This document shows positions 52,273 to 59,840 of a DNA stretch of 64,000 bases, piece after piece. A program made the translations under genes and the position numbers. The DNA comes from a virus. Where the stretch lies: the IMG/VR virus record IMGVR_UViG_3300028676_000003, positions 1-64,000 of that record; one strand, written 5' to 3'. The notes under the pieces were generated by a model. It saw nothing but the letters and a program-made list of their open reading frames with translations, was not told where the DNA came from and did not search any database. How positions within the stretch are numbered: position 1 is the first letter of the stretch; each line of letters opens with the position of its first letter.

Positions 52273-52548
52273 ATGCTATTCGAATTCCCTACTCTAGTTT
52301 TTCCAAACGATTACAAAGAAGACTTTGAAACGTTTTATGTAAGAAGCACAAAACCTATTACAAAGGTAGAGTTTGTACGCTATGAAGACGCTCTTATCTA
52401 TTTAAATGAGATAATCAAAAACAATGATAATTGCGACAATTATACAATTGATGGTTATAGCACTATATTAGGATTGCAAACAATCAGCTACGTAGACGAA
52501 AAGAACGTTATTCCTTATGGATTCATTCCATCAAACCAAGGCTATTAA
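52273..52548 (+). CDS. hypothetical protein, paralog of the minus-strand gene at 49864
   Basis: 91 residues; shares the Y-x-DAL-x-YL...KN-x-x-x-CD pattern with the 49864 protein. First gene of a three-gene operon. Function unknown. Confidence 0.8.
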   Translation: MLFEFPTLVFPNDYKEDFETFYVRSTKPITKVEFVRYEDALIYLNEIIKNNDNCDNYTIDGYSTILGLQTISYVDEKNVIPYGFIPSNQGY

Positions 52549-52567
52549 TCATATAAATTTATATAAA

Positions 52568-52828
52568 ATGGAAAGAAACTCAATTTGGCAAAGCAACGGG
52601 ATAACATTTGGTTATCCTCAATGCTGTATAGATTCATTTTGCACTACTCACGGCTTTATGAATGCTGACGAAAATCAAAGAACTGTAGTGCAAAACGGCT
52701 TCGGGTTTATACCTTGTGCAACGCATGCAAAACAGATACTTAACAACGAAATAACAATTGAAAGTCTTATAAAGAATCGTGACCCTGAAATTAACGATTT
52801 TCCAAACGACCAACTAAGAAAACGATAA
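52568..52828 (+). CDS. Cys/His-rich small protein (GYPxCC motif)
   Basis: 86 residues from MERNSIWQSN. GYPQCCIDSFC and GFGFIPCATHA give a Cys/His set that could bind metal. I have seen the GYPxCC...F-x-PC-x-x-HA pattern in phage and archaeal small proteins but cannot name its role. Confidence 0.75.
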   Translation: MERNSIWQSNGITFGYPQCCIDSFCTTHGFMNADENQRTVVQNGFGFIPCATHAKQILNNEITIESLIKNRDPEINDFPNDQLRKR

Positions 52829-52849
52829 ACCAAATAAAACTATTTAGTT

Positions 52850-53119
52850 ATGAATACAAATGTAACAACACATCAAATAAATTCAAGTTCTGGACATTCC
52901 AGAGATTGGATTGATGCAGGTTTAACTTATGAGCAACAAAACAACCTAAATACTATAGGTTATACAGGAAGCTTAAACGGTGTTAAAACAAGTCAGGAAG
53001 CCTATTTAGAAAGCATTTCAACTGAAACCGTAGTATATAGACTTGTTCACTTAACATCTAATAATATGGATTTTAGTGATAAAGCTTTATTGATTAAGGT
53101 AGAAATATCAAAAGAATAA
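52850..53119 (+). CDS. hypothetical protein
   Basis: 89 residues, Thr/Asn/Ser-rich N-terminus, alpha/beta C-terminus. Last gene before a terminator. Not recognised. Confidence 0.7.
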   Translation: MNTNVTTHQINSSSGHSRDWIDAGLTYEQQNNLNTIGYTGSLNGVKTSQEAYLESISTETVVYRLVHLTSNNMDFSDKALLIKVEISKE

Positions 53120-53124
53120 CGTAA

Positions 53125-53155
53125 GACCCTGATAATCAACATCAGGGTTTTTTAT
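53125..53155 (+). terminator. intrinsic terminator
   Basis: CCCTGAT pairs with ATCAGGG around AATCAAC, then six T. Confidence 0.85.
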
Positions 53156-53200
53156 TTGAAATTATTTTCATTTTATAGTTGGATATATCAAATATAATAC

Positions 53201-53208
53201 TATCTTTG
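53201..53208 (+). promoter_or_regulatory. promoter -7 box TATCTTTG
   Basis: Followed by CATAGTAATAAGAAACCAACTAAATACACAC, a second leader type shared with 35267-35296. Confidence 0.7.
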
Positions 53209-53239
53209 CATAGTAATAAGAAACCAACTAAATACACAC

Positions 53240-53587
53240 ATGAAAACACTTACACTTAAAACCGCAAACTCAATTGTTAACTTTTTAGACCTTGCAACAA
53301 CGCCACTAGAACCAATGCAATTGAAACGTAGAATAGTTACTCTAAGAACGTTTATTAATAGATTGATGCGTACACCTCAAAGAATAGAAAACATCGAATT
53401 AAGACCCTTAACAGTTTCAACTGATTATGAAGTTGAAGACGGCAAAGAAACAATCGTACAAACTTACACATCTAAGTTAGGCGGTGTAATCAACACACGT
53501 ATTGAAACTTACAAAAACAAACAAGTTGTAAGAGTATTCGCAAATATAGACAATGTATTCTTAACACGTAAAAACTTTATAGATTAG
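53240..53587 (+). CDS. hypothetical protein
   Basis: 115 residues; helical N-terminal half with a basic RRIVTLRTFINRLMRTPQR stretch, strand-rich C-terminal half. Monocistronic, ends at TAG directly before a structured RNA element. Not recognised. Confidence 0.75.
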   Translation: MKTLTLKTANSIVNFLDLATTPLEPMQLKRRIVTLRTFINRLMRTPQRIENIELRPLTVSTDYEVEDGKETIVQTYTSKLGGVINTRIETYKNKQVVRVFANIDNVFLTRKNFID

Positions 53588-53661
53588 TTTTAGTTGGTAG
53601 TGCCAGCAATGGCACGGGATTGAGCGGGGGTTGTGCCCCGCTTATTTTCTAAAGACTAAAA
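53588..53661 (+). ncRNA. structured RNA element, UUUUAGUUGGUA family copy 2
   Basis: TTTTAGT (53588) pairs with ACTAAAA (53655) as a closing stem; inside are GTGCC-AGCAAT-GGCAC and AGCGGGG-GTTGTG-CCCCGCT. Shares TTTTAGTTGGTA and GGGGTTGTGCC with the element at 45768. No frame. May be a trailer RNA or a stable small RNA. Confidence 0.65.
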
Positions 53662-53762
53662 TAAATAAAAAAAAAACACTAAAATAATTTGGTAGTATCA
53701 AAATAATTACTATCTTTACAAAGAATTTAAAAACACACATTAATCCAATTAAAACACTACAC

Positions 53763-54101
53763 ATGAACACACAAGCAATTAAAGTTATCACAGTTGATTA
53801 TCCTATTGAAATGACAGTTGATTTTTGCGAAACTGAATTATCATTCGGGAACATTGGAATTATCCAAATCAAAACGGCTGACGACGAAACACCAAAAGGA
53901 ATCCTATTCAACTCACTACTGGACAAACACGATAAAATTAAAGCTATTCAATTGGATGCTTTGGATTATCATAGAGTACTTTATTTTGATATTGAAGTAA
54001 TCAGAATCAAAAATCCTAACTTATCAGCTGAAGACCTTATGCACTTAACAACTGCACATATCACAACTCTTTACAATCAACAATTATTCACTAAAATCTA
54101 A
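53763..54101 (+). CDS. hypothetical protein
   Basis: 112 residues, alpha/beta, mainly strands in the first half (KVITVDYPIEMTVDFCETELSFGNIGIIQI). A TATCTTTA box lies upstream (near 53711). Not recognised. Confidence 0.75.
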   Translation: MNTQAIKVITVDYPIEMTVDFCETELSFGNIGIIQIKTADDETPKGILFNSLLDKHDKIKAIQLDALDYHRVLYFDIEVIRIKNPNLSAEDLMHLTTAHITTLYNQQLFTKI

Positions 54102-54105
54102 AGAC

Positions 54106-54354
54106 ATGAAAAAGTTATTTGTTCTTACTGTTATGCTCGCTTTGTTTGTCGCTTGTAGCGAATCAAAACCAAAGATTCAAACTAAGATAAACCCGCACCG
54201 CACCGCTTTTAAGCTAAACAATGAAAGTATTGACCTTGGCAAAGATGGAATTGTAACCGCTTCAAATAAGCATACATTTATTATCATTAACAACCTCATG
54301 CCAAACATGAATGTTTTACATGATACGGACTGTAAAAAATGTCATATAAAATAA
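54106..54354 (+). CDS. small lipoprotein
   Basis: 82 residues: signal peptide MKKLFVLTVMLALFVAC with lipobox LFVAC (Cys17), then a short periplasmic domain ending in a CKKC pair. Second gene of its operon, ahead of a terminator. Function unknown. Confidence 0.8.
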   Translation: MKKLFVLTVMLALFVACSESKPKIQTKINPHRTAFKLNNESIDLGKDGIVTASNKHTFIIINNLMPNMNVLHDTDCKKCHIK

Positions 54355-54360
54355 TTTGAA

Positions 54361-54398
54361 AATAACCTATCATTTATTTGGTAGGTTATTTTTTTATA
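54361..54398 (+). terminator. terminator fused to promoter, TTTGGTAG type
   Basis: AATAACCTATCA pairs with TTTGGTAGGTTATT, then seven T; the following -7 box is the imperfect TATCTTTA. Confidence 0.85.
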
Positions 54399-54431
54399 CC
54401 TATCTTTACGAAGTATTTAAAAACCAATACT

Positions 54432-54713
54432 ATGAACTATAAAGGCGGTATCAAATTAGCTTATAAAGCATTTGAACAAGATTTAAAGAACTGCAAAGAC
54501 TATCAACAATTTAAAGCCGATGCAATTCGAATCGAGTATGAAGATAGACTTTTGAGAGAATCACAAAATCCTTACGAACTAAATTTAATCGACCCGATTT
54601 ATGTTTTACAACCCGTTGAAATTACTGTTTATTATAGAGTACCTGAAATAGATACAAAAGAAACAAGGCACTTAAACAGAAAGTTATTCACTAAACTAAA
54701 TAAATCTATATGA
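54432..54713 (+). CDS. hypothetical protein
   Basis: 93 residues from MNYKGGIKLA; helical N-terminus, C-terminal PVEITVYYRVPEIDTKE. ATGA overlap with the next small gene. Not recognised. Confidence 0.75.
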   Translation: MNYKGGIKLAYKAFEQDLKNCKDYQQFKADAIRIEYEDRLLRESQNPYELNLIDPIYVLQPVEITVYYRVPEIDTKETRHLNRKLFTKLNKSI

Positions 54714-54838
54714 GAACTCTAACACTATCATTAAAAGCTTTTACAGAAATGCTATCAGGTTTAATCATTTCGGGCGTAACGTTTGAAGCTGAGGAAAAAG
54801 ACGGAATTGTACATATTACATTTACAGGCGGTTATTAA
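54710..54838 (+). CDS. 42-residue hypothetical protein
   Basis: MRTLTLSLKAFTEMLSGLIISG then VTFEAEEKDGIVHITFTGGY: helix followed by a beta hairpin. Coupled to the upstream gene by ATGA. Not recognised. Confidence 0.65.
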   Translation: MRTLTLSLKAFTEMLSGLIISGVTFEAEEKDGIVHITFTGGY

Positions 54839-54862
54839 TCAATCTAAATAAAACTATATAAA

Positions 54863-55417
54863 ATGTTAGACAATAGTATATTAAGCGTAGGAACAATTTC
54901 AATCTTAAAAGATTTTGGTATTACAACCGTTGAACAGTTGCAAAATGCAACGCTTCCAAAAGTAGGGAACAAATCTCATATATATGCAACTAATAAGTTT
55001 AAACAAAGAAACTTAAATGAGATAAACGAATATTTAAACATTCTTAAATTTTCGCCTTATTTCGGAAAACAAATAAAAGTAACACTTGAACGTTTTACGG
55101 GCGTTTCTTTTTATAATGTAATTGGGTTTGATTCAAACAATGATATTCTTTTACAAACAATAAAAGGAACTCTAACAAAAACAAAAAAACCGTTTTCAGT
55201 TGATAAACTTTGGTTCGATACTGAGTTAACAGGTCGTAACATCGAAATATTAAATAAACCAATTGAGGGAGAAACTTACAGAGCTATTGGCGATTGTGGT
55301 ATGACAAAAGATATTGAAGTTGAAGGAGTTTTAAGCATTGAGGACGGCACATATTTGTTAACCAATAGATTTCAAAGAATATTTTCGGTTAACACTAAAA
55401 CCCTTAAATTAATTTAG
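54863..55417 (+). CDS. protein with N-terminal helix-hairpin domain resembling RNA polymerase alpha CTD
   Basis: 184 residues. LSVGTISILKDFGITTVEQLQNATL...NLNEINEYL (about 5-60) follows the LS-x-R-x-x-N-x-L...GI-x-T-[VI]-x-x-L pattern of the alpha subunit C-terminal domain and similar helix-hairpin-helix modules. The rest (GKQIKVTLERFTGVSFYNVIG..., IEGETYRAIGDCG) is strand-rich. Could bind DNA or modulate transcription (inference). Confidence 0.65.
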   Translation: MLDNSILSVGTISILKDFGITTVEQLQNATLPKVGNKSHIYATNKFKQRNLNEINEYLNILKFSPYFGKQIKVTLERFTGVSFYNVIGFDSNNDILLQTIKGTLTKTKKPFSVDKLWFDTELTGRNIEILNKPIEGETYRAIGDCGMTKDIEVEGVLSIEDGTYLLTNRFQRIFSVNTKTLKLI

Positions 55418-55427
55418 TTATAAAATA

Positions 55428-55463
55428 AATGAGATTATCTTTGTAGTCTCATTCTCTTTTTTT
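55428..55463 (+). terminator. intrinsic terminator
   Basis: AATGAGA pairs with TCTCATT, then CTCTTTTTTT. A TATCTTTG sequence lies in its loop. Confidence 0.75.
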
Positions 55464-55497
55464 ATCTTTACACCGTAATACAGAGCAACCGACGAGG

Positions 55498-55512
55498 TGA
55501 GACGTAGACTCC
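55498..55512. repeat. inverted copy of GGAGTCTACGTCTCA
   Basis: TGAGACGTAGACTCC is the exact reverse complement of 39909-39923; both are intergenic. Confidence 0.65.
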
Positions 55513-55606
55513 AACCTACAACAAAATAAAAATGTAGGAATTTCTGAGCAAATGTTAAAGTTTTAAAAATTCATATAAATTTATTTGGATATCTAAATAT
55601 TATTCC

Positions 55607-55614
55607 TATCTTTG
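55607..55614 (+). promoter_or_regulatory. promoter -7 box TATCTTTG
   Basis: TTATTTGGATATC upstream as -33; leader of ~35 bases to the DUF932-like gene. Confidence 0.7.
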
Positions 55615-55650
55615 TAGAGCAATAAAGCAATAACCATTAAATCACACATC

Positions 55651-56634
55651 ATGCAAGTAGTACACAACGCAGTAAGCCAACAAGAAGCAGTTAACGCAAA
55701 TTTAGCTAAAATCGAAAAACAATTATTTGAAGTAGTTAAAGTTCCTTTGGTTGCTCTACCTAATTGGACAATCAGACAATTTTTAAGCAATCCTAAAGCA
55801 ATGTTTATCGATTGGTTACGTAATCCATTTTATAAATCTCCTGTAGAGTTATACGGTGTTTACAGAAAAACAGGCGGTTCTTCATTAGGTGTTATGGGTT
55901 CGCAATTCGTTCCAATGCAACCAAAAGAGTTTTATAACAATATTGTTGCAACTGTTAACGAGTTTGGAGCTGATTTGGACTTAACAACACTACAATTTAA
56001 AGAGTATTGCGGTGGTTCAAAGATTGAGTTTTCAATCAAAATGTATCCTTTAAGCTTTAAAAATGATAAAGGATTGAATGACGTTACTAACTTAGAGGTT
56101 ACATTTTCAACTTCTTTTGACGGTTCAAAATCTAATGTAATAAGCCTTTATACTGAAAGATTAGTTTGTTTAAATGGTATGGTTGCAAACAAATTGCAAG
56201 GAACACTAAAAGGACGTAACACACTTAACGGAAAAGCAAAGATACTTTCTTACACAAAAGAACTTGCCGAAATAGTAAACGGTGCAAACGAATTTAAGGA
56301 AAAAATGGAAGCATTAGACAAAATAAAGCTTTCTAAGGAACAAATTGAAACGTTTAAACTATCTTTATTAGGTTTTAATAGAGAATCGCTTAAAACAAGC
56401 GAAAAAGCAGAAACACGCAAACATACAATGCTTGACGAACTTGACGAAGCTATTAACATCGAGTTTGAAAGAACAGGACAAACGGCTTTTGGATTGTTGC
56501 AAGGTGTAACGTATTATACAAATCACATGGCGAACACCAGCAAAACAATTTCTGATTCTGAATATATCAGATTTAACCAAGGCTTTAAAACCAACGAAAA
56601 AGCTCAAGAAATCCTTTTCGAATTGGTTGCATAA
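55651..56634 (+). CDS. DUF932-like phage/plasmid protein
   Basis: 327 residues. Region ~65-190 (YGVYRKTGGSSLGVMGSQFVPMQPKEFYNNI..., YCGGSKIEFSIKM, LVCLNGMV) follows the order of the DUF932 family common on phages and plasmids: an LG-x-V-x-x-x-[YF]-x-P-x-Q segment, a strand-rich core, and RLVC-x-NG-x. The C-terminal third is helical. Function of the family is not established. Confidence 0.75.
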   Translation: MQVVHNAVSQQEAVNANLAKIEKQLFEVVKVPLVALPNWTIRQFLSNPKAMFIDWLRNPFYKSPVELYGVYRKTGGSSLGVMGSQFVPMQPKEFYNNIVATVNEFGADLDLTTLQFKEYCGGSKIEFSIKMYPLSFKNDKGLNDVTNLEVTFSTSFDGSKSNVISLYTERLVCLNGMVANKLQGTLKGRNTLNGKAKILSYTKELAEIVNGANEFKEKMEALDKIKLSKEQIETFKLSLLGFNRESLKTSEKAETRKHTMLDELDEAINIEFERTGQTAFGLLQGVTYYTNHMANTSKTISDSEYIRFNQGFKTNEKAQEILFELVA

Positions 56635-56643
56635 ACAGAGGTT

Positions 56644-56675
56644 AACCCCTCTTAAATGAGGGGTTTATCTTTTCT
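56644..56675 (+). terminator. intrinsic terminator
   Basis: AACCCCTC-TTAAAT-GAGGGGTT followed by a T-rich stretch. Confidence 0.8.
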
Positions 56676-56722
56676 TAACAAAACTTTAACACTTTTAAAT
56701 TTGCAGGATTCAATTAAATAAC

Positions 56723-56730
56723 TATCTTTG
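56723..56730 (+). promoter_or_regulatory. promoter -7 box TATCTTTG
   Basis: Perfect box 34 bases before the next gene; leader ends TTTAAAACACAGCATT. Confidence 0.7.
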
Positions 56731-56764
56731 ACAAAGAATTAATAACCATTTAAAACACAGCATT

Positions 56765-56962
56765 ATGAATACAACTACAGTTGATAATTGGGAAGGCTTT
56801 TTAGTTATACTTGGTGCAATGATAGCAGTTGCATACTATAGTGATTTAATAGGCTCAGTATTAAGAAAAGAGATTACAAAACACAGATTTTTTGTAGGGT
56901 TAATCCCTTTTATGGTTTGGGTTTTAATCTTCTTAGAACAATTTGAACAATTAGAAAAATAA
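56765..56962 (+). CDS. small membrane protein
   Basis: 65 residues, two hydrophobic segments (about 11-27 and 42-58). Starts an operon with the protease-like gene. Function unknown. Confidence 0.7.
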   Translation: MNTTTVDNWEGFLVILGAMIAVAYYSDLIGSVLRKEITKHRFFVGLIPFMVWVLIFLEQFEQLEK

Positions 56963-56990
56963 ATTATATAATCAACTAAAACACTAAAAA

Positions 56991-57614
56991 ATGGAAACTT
57001 CAAAAACTTTCAGCAATGCCGAAAAACAATTAGAATTAATCAACTTCTTAGAGGCGTTTTTGCCTTCGGTTGATAGTGCAATCCCTACAGAAATAAACGA
57101 GGGCGGTTGCGGAATATTCGCAAAGCATTTATATTTAAACCTCTTAACTCTAGGTTTAGAAAACACGTTCGAAATTTATTATCTATCTGACAAAGATATG
57201 TTAAAAGATTTGAACTACACAATCCAAAATAACAAAATCAAAAATCAGCACGTTGGAATACAGCACTGTTTTGTTAAGATTAACGACTTTATTTTTGTAG
57301 ATAGTAAAGGTGTTGAGGTATCGCCTGTTTTGGTCACAAAAGGCTCAAAAGAGATGTTTACGGGAACAATCAGCATTGAAGCGTTACAAACTCTTATCGA
57401 TAACGATGGTTCGTGGAATGACGTTTTTGACCGTGATTGTGAGGAGCAAATAAAAACGGAATTGGGTAAAATGAAAGAAAAGTTTGAGAACTTTCTTACA
57501 AACGGTACTCTTGACGTTGAAATGCAACACGATATAAGACTAACTAAAAAAACCGTTAAGGCTAAAAAAGCTATGATGTGCGGGGGTTTAGCGGGTTTAT
57601 TTGGTAGAATGTAA
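56991..57614 (+). CDS. papain/transglutaminase-like cysteine protease fold protein
   Basis: 207 residues. NEGGCGIFAKHLYLNL gives a Cys at the start of a helix (about residue 40), and QHCFVKINDFIFVDSKG gives a His on a strand and a following Asp, the order of a Cys-His-Asp triad of NlpC/transglutaminase-type enzymes. C-terminal part is helical and basic, ending MMCGGLAGLFGRM. Activity and substrate unproven. Confidence 0.7.
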   Translation: METSKTFSNAEKQLELINFLEAFLPSVDSAIPTEINEGGCGIFAKHLYLNLLTLGLENTFEIYYLSDKDMLKDLNYTIQNNKIKNQHVGIQHCFVKINDFIFVDSKGVEVSPVLVTKGSKEMFTGTISIEALQTLIDNDGSWNDVFDRDCEEQIKTELGKMKEKFENFLTNGTLDVEMQHDIRLTKKTVKAKKAMMCGGLAGLFGRM

Positions 57615-57655
57615 AAATAAATGCTTTTTTATTAGGATATAAGAAAGTAAATATA

Positions 57656-57663
57656 TATCTTTG
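57656..57663 (+). promoter_or_regulatory. promoter -7 box TATCTTTG
   Basis: Perfect box; TTAGGATATAAG upstream; leader ends ACCACTAAAACCAACACA. Confidence 0.7.
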
Positions 57664-57698
57664 ACAAGAAATTAATATTAACCACTAAAACCAACACA

Positions 57699-58049
57699 AT
57701 GAAAAAAATCGTTAATGTAACAGCAATCAATCACAGAATCAATTCGATTGCTAGAGTTATTCTTACTAATTTGAATATTAGTAAAGTTGTATGTGACCAT
57801 TTATTGGACGAAAAACATACAAGTGTGCATCGTATGATTGCAGGGAGTTTTATTATGTCTGTAGGCGTAGGAATCAGTAAAATTCATGTTACAATGGTGG
57901 TTATTCACTTTTTGTTAGATGGTGTTGGTTATGCTATTCACGGAATCGGTTTAATCCCTTACGTTGAATCGTTATCTAAATATGCTCAGCATTTAAACGA
58001 TACGGTTTGCGAAAAGGTAGAAACAAAAGAAGACGAAAGCCCTCATTAA
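57699..58049 (+). CDS. hypothetical protein, probably membrane-associated
   Basis: 116 residues; central hydrophobic, His/Gly-rich region (FIMSVGVGISKIHVTMVVIHFLLDGVGYAIHGIGLIP), probably two helices. The stop lies in the loop of a GAAAGCCCT/AGGGCTTTC hairpin. Not recognised. Confidence 0.7.
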   Translation: MKKIVNVTAINHRINSIARVILTNLNISKVVCDHLLDEKHTSVHRMIAGSFIMSVGVGISKIHVTMVVIHFLLDGVGYAIHGIGLIPYVESLSKYAQHLNDTVCEKVETKEDESPH

Positions 58050-58059
58050 CAGGGCTTTC
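58035..58059 (+). terminator. hairpin spanning the stop codon
   Basis: GAAAGCCCT pairs with AGGGCTTTC and carries the TAA in its loop. No T run, so it may stabilise the RNA end rather than terminate. Confidence 0.55.
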
Positions 58060-58172
58060 AACTTCAAACCGAAAAATAATTAAAAAAATAAATGTTAAAA
58101 AATTAGGTTATAACAAACTATTATAATATCTTTACCAAAGAAATTAATACCAACTATAAACACACACACAAT

Positions 58173-58376
58173 ATGAAAACAGTTATCAAATTATTATTCG
58201 TAATCGTAGGCGTTACAATAATTTCAAATGTATCTTATGTAGTTTTTGACTACTTTTTAAATACTAGCGTAATCCTTTATCTTGCAATTGCCGTAACGCT
58301 TTTCGTTGCATACAAAGGAATCAAAGCGGACTTAACAAAAAAAGACCACCACAAAGAAAAAAATAATGCTTTTTAA
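58173..58376 (+). CDS. small two-span membrane protein
   Basis: 67 residues, hydrophobic helices at about 5-22 and 28-48, basic tail with KKDHHKEKNN. A TATCTTTA box lies upstream. Function unknown. Confidence 0.7.
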   Translation: MKTVIKLLFVIVGVTIISNVSYVVFDYFLNTSVILYLAIAVTLFVAYKGIKADLTKKDHHKEKNNAF

Positions 58377-58445
58377 TTTGGTAGTTCCAATTTAATTTTA
58401 TATCTTTACAAAGAATTTAAAACGAACCCTTAAAAATTACACATC

Positions 58446-59003
58446 ATGTCAAAAGTAGTACACCTTACAGAAAAAGAATTAGGCGCAATCCTTCAAAACG
58501 TTGAAACAGTTCACGGAGTACCAAGCTTTGCAAGCGTATTGCAAGCTACAAAACCAAAATGTACAGTTAAAAGCCGTACAACTGGACTACCAAACCCTTA
58601 TACAAACATCTTGAAATATTCTTACGTTTCAATCTTGTTAAATTCAGATTACGAAAAAGCCGTAACAAACCAATTAGCAAAAGAGGGCAAAGAAGCTGAC
58701 GAGTACGAAAGAGGTAAAAATACAATGCCGTTGGATTTCTCAGGCTCAAAAAATCAATTCTTAGGCACTTTTAATGACGAGTTTGTATTGCAGTACCGCC
58801 CAAACGATAACGTTAAACCAAAGGTGTTCTATGTGGCTGACGGGATGCAAAAGGACAAAGAAGACCTTAAAGATTTTCTTCCATTGGACAAACCAAAAGC
58901 AGAAAACCAAGGAACTGAACGCCAAATCTTTTGGAATAAGGTTTATTTAAAAAACATAGTTGAATTAACTTACAATGGAACAATTTATAAATTGTTAAGA
59001 TAA
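58446..59003 (+). CDS. hypothetical protein
   Basis: 185 residues, soluble, Lys-rich; LTEKELGAILQNVETVHGVPSFASVLQATKPKCTVKSRTTGLPNPY followed by an alpha/beta domain. Size and style fit conserved phage hypotheticals; not recognised. Imperfect TATCTTTA box upstream. Confidence 0.75.
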   Translation: MSKVVHLTEKELGAILQNVETVHGVPSFASVLQATKPKCTVKSRTTGLPNPYTNILKYSYVSILLNSDYEKAVTNQLAKEGKEADEYERGKNTMPLDFSGSKNQFLGTFNDEFVLQYRPNDNVKPKVFYVADGMQKDKEDLKDFLPLDKPKAENQGTERQIFWNKVYLKNIVELTYNGTIYKLLR

Positions 59004-59048
59004 TAGAAAATTTAACATAAAAGATTAGGATAATAGAAATGTTATCCT

Positions 59049-59056
59049 TATCTTTG
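59049..59056 (+). promoter_or_regulatory. promoter -7 box TATCTTTG
   Basis: Preceded by GATTAGGATAATAGAAATGTTATCCT, the same upstream sequence as at 45325 and 46855. Confidence 0.7.
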
Positions 59057-59092
59057 TTTAAGAAATAAGTTAGTAATCTAAATCAACCCATC

Positions 59093-59182
59093 ATGAAAAG
59101 ACAAGCGAGCGTAGGAATGTTTAATTTATATGTAGTATTATTATTTGTAGCCGCATACGCATTAGTATGGTACACGTCGTAG
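59093..59182 (+). CDS. 29-residue membrane peptide with possible amber read-through extension
   Basis: MKRQASVGMF then one transmembrane helix (10-27) ending WYTS-TAG. After the TAG the frame stays open for 35 codons of Pro-rich sequence (...PYVPLPPLPPSIDPP...) before TAA at 59288. A strong hairpin GTCGTAGG/CCTACGAC begins at the stop. Confidence 0.55.
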   Translation: MKRQASVGMFNLYVVLLFVAAYALVWYTS

Positions 59183-59400
59183 GATAAGCCCTACGACGGG
59201 AGTACCCCCTACGTACCCCTCCCCCCGTTACCCCCCTCTATAGACCCCCCCGTGTGCCACCTGAAAGGGCCATATGGTCACATTCGCTAAATTTTTTTGG
59301 TAAATTTTTGACCTAAAATATAAGACACCCCCTTTTTCAAAAAATTATTTTTGGAAATTTTTTCATCTTAGATTCTAGACCACTTGCCTTTATCAAAAAC
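59183..59400 (+). other. C-rich intergenic stretch followed by AT-rich sequence
   Basis: 59203-59257 contains runs of 5-7 C on the + strand, unique in this AT-rich window, then TTTTTTT and AAAAA tracts to 59400. It holds the possible read-through extension of the previous gene, and marks the return to TACCTTTG promoters. Confidence 0.6.
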
Positions 59401-59406
59401 ATTCAG

Positions 59407-59414
59407 TACCTTTG
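59407..59414 (+). promoter_or_regulatory. promoter -7 box TACCTTTG
   Basis: First TACCTTTG box after the right block; 13 bases before the next start. Confidence 0.7.
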
Positions 59415-59427
59415 TATAAAAATATAC

Positions 59428-59820
59428 ATGGTAGAAAAATATATCATCGACACAACAAACTACACTGGCAGATGCCCTGAGTGTGATGCCGATTGGGACC
59501 TAGGAGAAGCCCCTGACGTATGGCTTAAGACCAATGAAACAAGCGTTCCAAAAGAAATAGCTAGACTACTAGCTGAGAAGGATTCTAGACTAAGGGGCTG
59601 GACCCCTGAGAATAAGATGCATGTAAGCAGTCTTATTACAATAGAGAATTCTGATAACTTCCTTTTTGATACGACACAGTATTATCAATGTACTTGTTGT
59701 GAAATTGCTTGGAAAAAAGACACTGGAGAAAGAACGGATTTATTTAAGATTCCTCCTTATATGAAAATGAGTCATGATGATAAAATAGCATTTATTACAA
59801 AAAATTTTAAAAAAGACTAG
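59428..59820 (+). CDS. zinc-ribbon hypothetical protein
   Basis: 130 residues. Two Cys pairs, RCPECDADWDLG (about 15-26) and YYQCTCCEIAWKK (about 88-100), both followed by W, form a probable zinc ribbon with an inserted helical region. Monocistronic; ends at TAG. Role unknown. Confidence 0.8.
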   Translation: MVEKYIIDTTNYTGRCPECDADWDLGEAPDVWLKTNETSVPKEIARLLAEKDSRLRGWTPENKMHVSSLITIENSDNFLFDTTQYYQCTCCEIAWKKDTGERTDLFKIPPYMKMSHDDKIAFITKNFKKD

Positions 59821-59840
59821 GATATGTAAAATATTCTTTT

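Noticed and set aside
55436-55443. TATCTTTG box as a promoter.
   Set aside because: It lies in the loop of a terminator and no gene follows within 200 bases; the DUF932-like gene has its own box at 55607.
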